A stretch of 52,794 nt of DNA from Pedobacter sp. UBA4863 (lineage in GTDB: Bacteria > Bacteroidota > Bacteroidia > Sphingobacteriales > Sphingobacteriaceae), in assembly GCF_002399615.1 (NCBI RefSeq), contig NZ_DHDZ01000049.1, forward strand, positions 19,606 to 72,399, in the 5' to 3' direction. The notes under the pieces are model-generated. The model saw only the letters and a list, made by a program, of their open reading frames with translations, was not told the origin of the DNA and did no database searches. A program made the position numbers and the translations under genes. How positions within the stretch are numbered: the first letter of the stretch is position 1; every line of letters starts with the position of its first letter. Shown here piece after piece: positions 40,478-48,401 of the stretch.

Positions 40478-41917
40478 ATGACAGAAGCTTATTTAGTTGT
40501 TGATATTGGTACTGGTAATGCTCGGGTTGCTTTAATTGCAACCAATGGCACTATTCTAGGTGTAAACACACAAGATATTCAGTACCAAAAAGACAGCCTT
40601 TATCCAGATGCCTTGCATTTCGATCCTGCTTTTTTATGGCAGCAAATAGAAGAAATGTCTTTATCCCTCCTGCAAACCAATAACTGTAAAGTTTTAGCGG
40701 TTACAGCTTCTAGTCAAAGAGAAGGAATTGTTTTGGTTGATAAAACCGGAAAGGCTTTAATAGGCATGCCTAATATCGATCATAGAGGTAGAGAGTGGGA
40801 TGATTTAATGACTGATAAAGCTAAAATTTATCAGTTAGCAGGAAGATATCCAACTTCGCTTTTCTCGGCATTAAAAATAGTAGGTATTCAAAAAAGAAGA
40901 CCAGAAATAGCAAAAGAAATCGGTGCTGTGTTAAGCATTAGCGATTGGGTAGAGTTTGTTTTTAGTGATGTTTTGCACTTTGAGCATTCTCATGCTTCAG
41001 AAACTTTGCTTTACGATGTAGAAAGACAAGAATGGTCTGATGAGTTAGTGCGTGTTTTTAACATCGACAAAAATGTTTTACCGCCACTAACTGCTTCGGG
41101 AACGGTATTAGGCAAAGTAAAACCTGCCATTGCAAATCAGCTAGGCTTAAATGCCGATGCTGTAGTAATAGTTGGCGGTGCCGATACGCAATTGGCTGCG
41201 AAAAGTACCCAGCCCGCTACCAACGATGTGGTAATTGTTTCTGGAACTACTACGCCAATTATTAAAATCAGTGAAGTTTACGAAACAGACCAACAGCAAC
41301 GTAATTGGACTGGCAGACATGTTGAACCGAATACTTTTATGGTAGAAACCAACGCCGGTGTAACAGGCTTAAACTACCAACGCTTAAAAGAAGTGTTTTA
41401 TCCAAACGAAACCTATGAAGTGGTAGAAAAAGAACTGGAAGAAGTGGATGGAAGTAATTGCGTAGCTTCCCTAGGTTCTTTGGTTGCTTCAGAAAAAACA
41501 CCAATTCTAAAAGGCGGTTTCATTATAGACGCCCCGGTTTCGCATCTTTTAAAAAGAGCCGATTTTGTTTTTGCCACCTTATGGGATATTGCTTGCAGCA
41601 TTAAAGAAAATTACGATTGTTTAGATGAGATTTCTAAACACGATAAAGATTATGTGCTGGCTTGTGGTGGCGGTGTGCAAAGTAAAAAACTACGTCAGCT
41701 AATAGCTAATTTGACAGGTAAAAAAGTTATTGTTTGCGATACTTACCGTCAATCGTCGGCTATTGGTGGGGCATTAATCTGCAACCAAGCATTAGGTAAA
41801 CCACAATTAAATAGAGTAGTAATAGACGAAACGCTCCCAAATTTTTCGTCAACAGATAAAGCGAATTACAATGCTTGGAAACAGGCTAGGAAATCATTTA
41901 GAGAGGTATTAAGTTAA
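40478..41917 (+). CDS. FGGY-family carbohydrate kinase, YoaC/LsrK-like
   Basis: 479 residues, an actin-fold sugar kinase. The phosphate-1 motif is VDIGTGNARVALI and the SQREGIVL segment recalls LsrK (autoinducer-2 kinase) and YoaC. The catalytic Asp is probably in NIDHRG and the adenosine motif is CGGGVQSKKLRQL (about 386-398). It phosphorylates a short sugar or linear polyol. The closest named relatives act on AI-2 (DPD) or are uncharacterised. It lies 11 bp after the dehydrogenase and 1 bp before a second, different FGGY kinase. Confidence 0.88.
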   Translation: MTEAYLVVDIGTGNARVALIATNGTILGVNTQDIQYQKDSLYPDALHFDPAFLWQQIEEMSLSLLQTNNCKVLAVTASSQREGIVLVDKTGKALIGMPNIDHRGREWDDLMTDKAKIYQLAGRYPTSLFSALKIVGIQKRRPEIAKEIGAVLSISDWVEFVFSDVLHFEHSHASETLLYDVERQEWSDELVRVFNIDKNVLPPLTASGTVLGKVKPAIANQLGLNADAVVIVGGADTQLAAKSTQPATNDVVIVSGTTTPIIKISEVYETDQQQRNWTGRHVEPNTFMVETNAGVTGLNYQRLKEVFYPNETYEVVEKELEEVDGSNCVASLGSLVASEKTPILKGGFIIDAPVSHLLKRADFVFATLWDIACSIKENYDCLDEISKHDKDYVLACGGGVQSKKLRQLIANLTGKKVIVCDTYRQSSAIGGALICNQALGKPQLNRVVIDETLPNFSSTDKANYNAWKQARKSFREVLS

Positions 41918-41918
41918 G

Positions 41919-43388
41919 ATGCAAGACGAAGCTTATTTTTTAGGTGTTGATGTAGGTACGCAGGGCGTTAGAGTGGTGCTGATTGATGTAAATGGCGAAC
42001 TTCTTTTTGAAGAGGGCAATGTTTTTCAGTTGAATGAGCAATCGCGTCAAGAACAATCGCCAGCAGAGTGGTGGCAATGTTGCGAGACTTTGATCAAAAA
42101 AATGGTTATGGAGCTTAGCGATAAATTAAACGTGAGTAGCATTAAGTCTGTAGGCGTAACCTCAACATCGGGCACCGTAATTCCTTTAGATGCAAATCAC
42201 CAGCCTTTGCATGGCGCAATTATGTACAGCGACAAACGTTCTGAAGAAGCTGGCAAAAGTTGTATCGAAGCTTTTAAAACAAATCATAATAAAGGTTTCG
42301 GTGGTTTTAATTCTTCTAGCGGCTTAGCCAAAATGGTGTGGTTTGTACAAACTTATCCAGAAAAAGCTGCCCGTTTAGCAAAATGGATCCATGCAGCAGA
42401 TTTTATTACGGGAAAGTTGAGCGGGCAATGGGGAATTACCGATTATACCAATGCCTTTAAGTCGGGTTACGATGTAAGTGCTTTAAATTGGCCAAACTAT
42501 ATCTCAGAGAAACTTGGCATTAAAAAAGAATGGCTGCCACAAGTTTTAGCTTCTGGGGCGGTTATAGGTGGTATAGATGTTCAACTGGCCGAAACCTTGG
42601 GCCTATCTTCATCAACCTTAGTTACAGTAGGCTTAACCGATGGCTGCGCTTCTCAAATTGCTGCCGGGGCAATTAAACCAGGCGATTGGAATACCACAAT
42701 AGGTACAACTTTAGTCCTCAAAGGAGTTACTAAATCAGAAATTATCGATCCCTTAAATAGAATTTACAGCCATAAACATGCTATGGGCACCTATTGGATG
42801 CCAGGTGGCGCAAGTAATACCGGGGCAGATTGGGTAAGCACGCAGTTTGCAAATACAGATTTGAATGCGTTGAACAAGAGTGCGGCGCAATTAATCCCTA
42901 CGGGAAAAATTGTATATCCTTTATTGCAAAAAGGAGAGCGTTTTCCAATTTTAGCACCTCAGGCTTATGGTTTTGGTGGTGATGATTTAACCGACGAAGA
43001 AAAATTTGCAGCATCTATGGAGGGTGTAGCCTATCTAGAACGCTATGCTTACGAGTTAGCCGAGCATTTGTCGGGAGAAAATGTTGATGTAGTTTACACT
43101 GCTGGTGGAGCCAGTAATAGTGAGGTATGGCTAAAAATTAGAAGTGCTGTTCTTAATAAGAAAATTGTAAAAATGAAATACGTTTCGGGGGGTGTTGGTG
43201 CGGCCATTCTATCGGCTTCAAAAACCTATTTCGAAAATGTTATAGCTGCTGTTGCTAAACTAACCATTGTAGAAAAAGAGGTTACTCCAGATGCTACCCT
43301 TGTGAAAGCTTACCAAGAAAACTATCAGCAGTTTTTGCAAGAATTTGTAGAAAGAGGATTTATAACAAAAGAAGAAATTTATGCTTAA
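41919..43388 (+). CDS. FGGY-family carbohydrate kinase, D-ribulokinase-like
   Basis: 489 residues. GVDVGTQGVRVVLID is the N-terminal phosphate motif; STSGTVIPLD, MYSDKRS, GLTDGCASQIAAGA and TTIGTTLVLKG resemble the D-ribulose kinases SePSK of Synechococcus and plant XK-1 more than xylulokinase. The C-terminal adenosine motif is AGGASNSEVW. Two sugar kinases in one operon suggest two ketose substrates or two branches of one pathway. It overlaps the following phosphatase gene by 8 bp. Confidence 0.85.
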   Translation: MQDEAYFLGVDVGTQGVRVVLIDVNGELLFEEGNVFQLNEQSRQEQSPAEWWQCCETLIKKMVMELSDKLNVSSIKSVGVTSTSGTVIPLDANHQPLHGAIMYSDKRSEEAGKSCIEAFKTNHNKGFGGFNSSSGLAKMVWFVQTYPEKAARLAKWIHAADFITGKLSGQWGITDYTNAFKSGYDVSALNWPNYISEKLGIKKEWLPQVLASGAVIGGIDVQLAETLGLSSSTLVTVGLTDGCASQIAAGAIKPGDWNTTIGTTLVLKGVTKSEIIDPLNRIYSHKHAMGTYWMPGGASNTGADWVSTQFANTDLNALNKSAAQLIPTGKIVYPLLQKGERFPILAPQAYGFGGDDLTDEEKFAASMEGVAYLERYAYELAEHLSGENVDVVYTAGGASNSEVWLKIRSAVLNKKIVKMKYVSGGVGAAILSASKTYFENVIAAVAKLTIVEKEVTPDATLVKAYQENYQQFLQEFVERGFITKEEIYA

Positions 43389-43980
43389 TGTATATTTATT
43401 ACGCCACGGCGAAACACAGTTTAATGCCGATGGGAACCGTTACTGTGGCCGTACAGATATTCCTTTAACAGCTAAGGGAATTGCACAGGCAAACGCGGTA
43501 TTTGAGCAGCTAAAGGGTAAAAAAATTGATGCCGTATATTCGTCGCCATTAATGAGGGCCAATCATACGGCCAAAATTGCTGCTGGTAGCGAAAGCGTTA
43601 CGGTAGATGAGCGTATTATCGAAATAGATTTTGGAAATTGGGAAGGAAAAAGGAGGGAAGAGTTTGTGGCAGAAAATCCAGGTTTATGGCAGCTGTGGAG
43701 CGATAACCCAGCAGTAAATGCGGCTGGCGGAAATGGTGAAACTGCTAGCCAAGTGGTTACTCGTGTAGATAACTTCTTTAAAGAAATGTTAGCTAAACAC
43801 AAAGACCAAACCATTATGGTGGTTGGCCATAACGGTATCAATCGTTTGTATATGGCACATAAATTAGGTATGCCATTAAAAAACTATCGTAAAATTGTAC
43901 AGCATAATTCTTCGTTAACTTTTTTTCAATTAGATACCGATGGAGAACTTACACTAGAAAAACTAAACGCAACAGCATAA
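43381..43980 (+). CDS. histidine phosphatase family protein
   Basis: 199 residues of the phosphoglycerate mutase-like superfamily. Catalytic His in LRHGET (residues 7-12), arginine in SSPLMRA, Glu in FGNWEG and second His in VVGHNG. The R and E positions fit a cofactor-independent phosphatase. In this operon it may dephosphorylate a sugar phosphate or remove a toxic by-product. The 8-bp overlap with the kinase gene points to translational coupling. Confidence 0.88.
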   Translation: MLNVYLLRHGETQFNADGNRYCGRTDIPLTAKGIAQANAVFEQLKGKKIDAVYSSPLMRANHTAKIAAGSESVTVDERIIEIDFGNWEGKRREEFVAENPGLWQLWSDNPAVNAAGGNGETASQVVTRVDNFFKEMLAKHKDQTIMVVGHNGINRLYMAHKLGMPLKNYRKIVQHNSSLTFFQLDTDGELTLEKLNATA

Positions 43981-44010
43981 TTAAGTGCAATAGAATCTAA
44001 CCAAATAAAA

Positions 44011-45285
44011 ATGAGTGTACTTTCCATAAAACCCGAGCGTCGTCGCTGGTTTATCATAAGCGTAGTTTTTTTAGCTATCGTATTTAATTATTTCGACAGG
44101 CAAATTGTATCTATTCTTAAACCAATGTTAAAGGAAGAATATCAATTAGATGATAAGGGATATGCTATAGTTTTAAACGTGTTTACGGTATTCTATGCTA
44201 TCATGTATCCTGTTTCGGGATGGTTGGTAGATAGATTGGGAGAGAAAAAGGTCATGTTTGTTGGTATTTTAGGCTGGTCTATCGCTTGTTTAGGCGGTGG
44301 TTTGTCTAAAACCTTTGGTCAGTTTACTTTTTTTAGAGGGCTGCTAGGAGCCTCAGAACCAACAAATTTTCCGGCACAGCTTAAAGTGGTAACGGTTTGG
44401 TTTTCTGGTAAATTAAGGGCAACCGCAAATAGTTTGTGTACCGCCGGTAGTTCTATTGGCACCATATTAGCTACCTTTTTAGTTTCTCATATTGCGTTAA
44501 AATACGGGTTTCATTCTGTGTTTATTTTTGCAGGGGTAGTAGGTTTAATTATTGCGCTGTTGTGGTTTATCATTTACAAAGAGCCACCAGCAGAAATTTT
44601 AGAAGAGAATGCTAGAGAAGAGGGAGTGCCAGTAGATCAACCCGCATTTACTTGGAGGCAATTATGGAAAACCAAAACCTTATGGGGCATACTTCTAATT
44701 CGTTTTGTAAGCGATCCTGTTTGGTATTTCTGTTTATTTTGGTTGCCAGGATATTTGCAAGAAGATTCGGGCTTATCATTGAAAGAAGTGGGTATGTTTG
44801 GCTGGATCCCTTTTTTAGTAGCAGATGTGGGCGCAATTGCTTTTTCTGCCTACTCTGATAGGTTGGTGAAAAAAGGACAAAAGCCACTTTTCGCTCGCAG
44901 AAAGATGTTAACTATTGTAACCATTTTTGCTCCACTTTGTGCTTTAACACCATTTATTCACAATCCTTATTTAACCATATTTATTTACTCGTTGGTAGCA
45001 ATGGCTTGCCTATGTTGGCTATTTAATGTAAGTGTGGTTATTGCCGAAGCTTTTCCTGTGAAAAATGTAGCATCTGTTTTAGGTATTGCAGGCGGTTGCG
45101 GCGCTTTAGGAGCGGTAATATTCAATTACTTTGTTGGCCAAATGATGGGCTCGTTAGGAGCAAGCACCATTTTCATTACAATGGCATTTATGCATCCAAT
45201 AGCCGTGTTAATTTTATGGACGATGGTGCGTAGAGAAAAAGTAAAATCTGCCGATGAGGCTTTAGAAAAAGTGATAGAAAATTAA
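44011..45285 (+). CDS. MFS transporter, ACS/hexuronate (ExuT-like) family
   Basis: 424 residues with 12 predicted TM segments. NYFDRQIVSILKPML after TM1 and LGASEPTNFPA in TM4 are typical of the anion:cation symporter family, which imports hexuronates, galactarate and other organic anions. It is the second transporter of the operon and unrelated to the first, so the operon may serve two forms of a substrate, one neutral (polyol) and one acidic. 30 bp after the phosphatase gene. Confidence 0.88.
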   Translation: MSVLSIKPERRRWFIISVVFLAIVFNYFDRQIVSILKPMLKEEYQLDDKGYAIVLNVFTVFYAIMYPVSGWLVDRLGEKKVMFVGILGWSIACLGGGLSKTFGQFTFFRGLLGASEPTNFPAQLKVVTVWFSGKLRATANSLCTAGSSIGTILATFLVSHIALKYGFHSVFIFAGVVGLIIALLWFIIYKEPPAEILEENAREEGVPVDQPAFTWRQLWKTKTLWGILLIRFVSDPVWYFCLFWLPGYLQEDSGLSLKEVGMFGWIPFLVADVGAIAFSAYSDRLVKKGQKPLFARRKMLTIVTIFAPLCALTPFIHNPYLTIFIYSLVAMACLCWLFNVSVVIAEAFPVKNVASVLGIAGGCGALGAVIFNYFVGQMMGSLGASTIFITMAFMHPIAVLILWTMVRREKVKSADEALEKVIEN

Positions 45286-45313
45286 TTTAAAAAGAATTTA
45301 AAATTATATAGTA

Positions 45314-46699
45314 ATGGCTAGTGTTAAAACAATCTCCGAACCAGCAAGAGAAACCCCGGTTCGAATGGAAGTAGATGTATTGGTAGTAGGAGGTGGTCCT
45401 GCAGGTATTATTGCGGCGCAGGCAGCAGCTGCTGATGGGTTGAATGTTGCTTTAATTGATAACCGAAGTTTTATTGGTGGCAACATGACCATAGGTTTGC
45501 CTATTTTGGGCTTTCTAGGGCAAAAAGGAAACCAAATTATTAAAGGTTTGCCGCAAAAATTTATCGATAAACTTAAAGAGGTAGATGCCGCTTCGGAACA
45601 TAGGCCATGCCCTTTGCACATGAGCTTAACTCTTGTTGAACCAGAAGCCGTAAAAAATGTAGGCTTAAAAGTTTTGGCAGAAGCTGGCGTAAAAGTACTG
45701 CTGTATGTTTTCTGTGCAGGCGTTGTAAAAGAAGGTAACGAGTTAAAAGGTGTGATCATTGAAAGTAAATCTGGCAGAGAGGTTATTTTAGCAAAAGCCA
45801 TTATAGATTGTACCGGCGATGCAGACGTGGCTTACAAAGCAGGCGTACCAACAGAACAAGGAAATGACGTGGGTGGCGCACAACCGCCTACCCTAATGTT
45901 TTGCATGGGCGGGGTTGATACTGAAAAACTGCGCATGTCTATTGCCGAAGAGCCACGTACCTATTTAACAGACTTTATTCCGGCAGAATATTTTGGACAA
46001 AATAACCAATTTATTGTGGTGGGTTTAAGAAGTGTAATGGAAAAAGCTCGCCAAGCTGGTTACCATTTGCCGGTAGAGCGTACCATTTTAATTACAGGCT
46101 TACGCGAAGGCGAAGTTTGGGTAAACATGTCGCGTATTAATGGCGTTGACGGAACAAACCCAGAGAGTTTAACTTACGGAGAAATAGAAGGCCGTAAACA
46201 GGTAGAAGAAATTGAAAGATATTTAAAAGATTTTGTACCAGGTTTCGAAAATGCGATGTTTACAAAAATGGCCCCTTTTTTAGGGATAAGAGAAACACGA
46301 CGCATTGTAGGCCAATATGTAATGACCGCCGATGATATTTTGAATTGTCGCCGTTTCGACGATTCGATTGCCGTGGCCAGTTATCCATTAGATATTCATC
46401 ATCCAGAAGGTGGCGGTTGTACCTTAACCTGGTGTGGCGATAGTTACGATATCCCTTACCGTACCTTGGTGCCTCAAAAGGTAGAAAACTTATTGGTGGC
46501 CGGTCGTTCTATTTCAACAACACACGAGGCCATGTCGGCAATACGCGTAATGGCACCTTGTATGGCCATGGGCGAAGCTGCAGGTAGAGCCGCTAAATTA
46601 GCTATCAGAAATAATGTTAAGCCTTCGCAATTAGAGGTGAATTTAATTAGAGAAGAGTTGGTGAATACTGGTGCTTACTTGCATAAAGAAGAAGCTTAG
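45314..46699 (+). CDS. FAD-dependent oxidoreductase
   Basis: 461 residues. N-terminal FAD motif VVGGGPAGIIAAQAAA (about 19-34), followed by NRSFIGGNMTIGL, the second flavin motif DCTGDADVAYKAG and a C-terminal VAGRSISTTHEAM that closes the FAD site. It belongs to the FAD_oxidored family often found in sugar and uronate loci, where substrates are rarely known. No signal peptide, so it acts in the cytoplasm. It probably oxidises a polyol or sugar acid after uptake. Last gene of the operon; the hairpin at 46711 ends the transcript. Confidence 0.88.
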   Translation: MASVKTISEPARETPVRMEVDVLVVGGGPAGIIAAQAAAADGLNVALIDNRSFIGGNMTIGLPILGFLGQKGNQIIKGLPQKFIDKLKEVDAASEHRPCPLHMSLTLVEPEAVKNVGLKVLAEAGVKVLLYVFCAGVVKEGNELKGVIIESKSGREVILAKAIIDCTGDADVAYKAGVPTEQGNDVGGAQPPTLMFCMGGVDTEKLRMSIAEEPRTYLTDFIPAEYFGQNNQFIVVGLRSVMEKARQAGYHLPVERTILITGLREGEVWVNMSRINGVDGTNPESLTYGEIEGRKQVEEIERYLKDFVPGFENAMFTKMAPFLGIRETRRIVGQYVMTADDILNCRRFDDSIAVASYPLDIHHPEGGGCTLTWCGDSYDIPYRTLVPQKVENLLVAGRSISTTHEAMSAIRVMAPCMAMGEAAGRAAKLAIRNNVKPSQLEVNLIREELVNTGAYLHKEEA

Positions 46700-46710
46700 T
46701 AGCGCTATTA

Positions 46711-46755
46711 AAAAGGGAGTTTTAGGTTATGCAACAATAACCTTAACTCCCTTTT
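46711..46755 (+). terminator. terminator of the sugar operon, overlapping the 3' end of the DeoR gene
   Basis: Stem of 11 bp plus 6 bp with a small internal loop (46711-46721 with 46745-46755; 46725-46730 with 46737-46742). The second arm lies in the coding end of the convergent regulator gene, whose stop is at 46727-46729. Confidence 0.7.
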
Positions 46756-47491
46756 CTTCTAACTGTTGTACCAAAATTGCAGGTACTTTATCATCCGTTA
46801 TCACATACGAAACCTGATCGAAGGTGCATACCTTTCCTAGGCCACGCTTATCAAATTTGGTGCTGTCGGCAAGTATTACTACTGTTTGTGCACTTTCTAT
46901 CATTTTTTGGTCTAAAGTGGCTTCAGCTAAATTGGTAATCGAAAAACCAAAGTCTAAATCAATGCCGTCAACCCCTAAAAAGGCAATTCCACAAGAAATT
47001 TCTTCTAAAATTCTTTCGGCAAAATTACCTGCAACAGACGACGAGTTAGCCCTAATCATGCCGCCAAGTTGCAACACTTCGATATTGGTTCGGTTGCTTA
47101 ACTCTAAGCTTACTTTTAGCGCTGGGGTAATTACGGTAATATGTTCGCTGGGATGCAAGTACCTGGCTACCTCAAAAACGGTAGATCCAGATCCTATGGC
47201 AATCGAATCGGTATCTTTAATCAGTTTAAGCGCCGCTTTGGCAATACGTTGCTTTTCTTCCGCATTGATGAGCTCTTTCTCGTAAATACTGCGTTCGCTG
47301 GCATAAGGATTTTTAATAGAACCACCACCGCGTGTTCTAAACAAAAGGTTTTTATCTTCGAGCATTTTTAAATCTTTTCTGATGGTTACGCCCGAAACCT
47401 TCATTAAATCAATAAGCTCAATAATATTTACCTTGCCATCTTCTTTAAGTTTTTTTAAGATGTATTCGTGCCTATCGGTGATGTTCTTCAT
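46727..47491 (-). CDS. DeoR/GlpR-family transcriptional regulator
   Basis: 254 residues. N-terminal winged HTH (about 6-60: YILKKLKEDGKVNIIELIDLMKVSGVTIRKDLKMLE) and a DeoRC sensor domain (about 75-235) with IAIGSGSTVFEVA, TPALKVSLEL, LGGMIRANSSSVAG, FLGVDGID and ILADSTKFDKRG. Such repressors are released by phosphorylated sugars, which the two kinases in the operon would make. It is convergent with the FAD oxidoreductase gene and probably controls the operon through the repeats at 38163. The start at 47491 gives the usual MKNITDRHEYIL opening. Confidence 0.92.
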   Translation of the reverse strand: MKNITDRHEYILKKLKEDGKVNIIELIDLMKVSGVTIRKDLKMLEDKNLLFRTRGGGSIKNPYASERSIYEKELINAEEKQRIAKAALKLIKDTDSIAIGSGSTVFEVARYLHPSEHITVITPALKVSLELSNRTNIEVLQLGGMIRANSSSVAGNFAERILEEISCGIAFLGVDGIDLDFGFSITNLAEATLDQKMIESAQTVVILADSTKFDKRGLGKVCTFDQVSYVITDDKVPAILVQQLEEKGVKVIVA

Positions 47492-47530
47492 AATAAATAA
47501 GTTTGTTGCTAATATATTATTTATTATTGC

Positions 47531-47571
47531 ATAAAAAAAGCGCCTTATGGTAGATATAAGGCACTTTTTTA
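47531..47571 (-). terminator. terminator of the GIN-domain gene (minus strand)
   Basis: Arms ATAAAAAAAGCGCCTTAT and ATAAGGCACTTTTTTAT. The one imperfect position is C-A in a plus-strand RNA but G-U in a minus-strand RNA, and a T tract follows on the minus strand. This fits termination of the gene at 47588-48196. Confidence 0.8.
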
Positions 47572-47587
47572 TAATTGAGGCAAAGTG

Positions 47588-48196
47588 TTATTTCACTTTT
47601 GCATAATCTGTCGAGTTTCTTTTTTCTACCTCGGTTTTAAGCGCTCTAAAATTTTTTGTGTTTAAGGTTGCCAGCTCATTGGTAGAAATGGCATGTAGTC
47701 CGGTTGCTCCATTTAGTTTTAAATCGCTTTCGTTACTCAGTTTGGTAAAAAGGCTTTCGGTTTTAGAACTAATGTCTGCTTTTGCACTATCTTGCAAAAT
47801 AAGTTGTAAATGCTGCGTATTTAAAGTGTTTTTGGTATTTACTACGGCATTTCCAGAAATGTCAATTCTATAAATATTAGCTACGTAAAGGGTAATTTTT
47901 GCTGTTTCGTTAGTTTTTTTGGCCGATACATAAATTGCATTATCATCCGAGTAAACCCTGGCTTTTACAGTGCCATCATTAGAGAATAATTTTTTGCTTT
48001 CGTAATCTTGTACCAAGGTAACCTCTACATTTCCAGAAATGATGACCTTTTTAGGAGCTTGTTGTTCGTAAACGTTTCTGTGTTTATAGGTAGCAGCAAT
48101 AGGGTTAACTGCTTCTTTTGCGTTAATGGTGGTGGTAATCATGGTGGCTAAAGCTAAAATCCCGATAGCAAATAGCGAAGTGGTTTTTTGTTTCAT
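47588..48196 (-). CDS. exported GIN-domain (DUF2807) protein
   Basis: 202 residues with a signal peptide (to about 26, TTINAKEA). The GIN domain (about 45-180) shows its repeating beta pattern: KKVIISGNVEVTLVQDYES, IYRIDISGNAVVNTKN, LQLILQDSAKADIS, LFTKLSNESDLKLNG. These right-handed beta-solenoid proteins are common in Bacteroidota envelopes and their function is unknown. Two 12-bp direct repeats 21 bp apart lie about 70-100 bp upstream, suggesting control by a dimeric regulator. Confidence 0.8.
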   Translation of the reverse strand: MKQKTTSLFAIGILALATMITTTINAKEAVNPIAATYKHRNVYEQQAPKKVIISGNVEVTLVQDYESKKLFSNDGTVKARVYSDDNAIYVSAKKTNETAKITLYVANIYRIDISGNAVVNTKNTLNTQHLQLILQDSAKADISSKTESLFTKLSNESDLKLNGATGLHAISTNELATLNTKNFRALKTEVEKRNSTDYAKVK

Positions 48197-48263
48197 AATT
48201 TGATTTGTGTTTTGTAGATAAGACGCAAATCATTCGCTAACGTTGCATTAAGGCAACCTAAAA

Positions 48264-48296
48264 TCGACAAACTCCCCATTAATCTCGACAAACTCC
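48264..48296 (-). promoter_or_regulatory. 12-bp direct repeats with 21-bp period upstream of the GIN gene
   Basis: TCGACAAACTCC occurs at 48264-48275 and exactly again at 48285-48296 (GGAGTTTGTCGA on the strand of the gene). Two-turn spacing of direct repeats is the pattern recognised by LytTR-type response regulators. Confidence 0.45.
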
Positions 48297-48330
48297 GAAA
48301 ATTTTCGTAGATTATTGTGCTGGTATGAAA

Positions 48331-48368
48331 TTACAGTTGGCAATTTGATAATTAACCGCCAACTGTAA
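48331..48368 (-). terminator. hairpin downstream of the dipeptide epimerase gene
   Basis: Perfect 11-bp inverted repeat TTACAGTTGGC / GCCAACTGTAA with a 16-nt loop, 34 bp past the stop of the epimerase gene. The T tract is weak, so this is a possible terminator or an operator. Confidence 0.45.
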
Positions 48369-48401
48369 AGTATGAGCTAGAAATTGTAAACCAGCTTACT
48401 A

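Noticed and set aside
45304..45801. 165-codon frame on the minus strand within the FAD oxidoreductase gene
   Set aside because: It mirrors the conserved FAD-binding region; the Ser/Pro/Thr-rich translation is typical of an antisense shadow.
46824..47285. 153-codon plus-strand frame within the DeoR regulator gene
   Set aside because: The sense strand encodes clear DeoRC motifs; this frame has no recognisable features.
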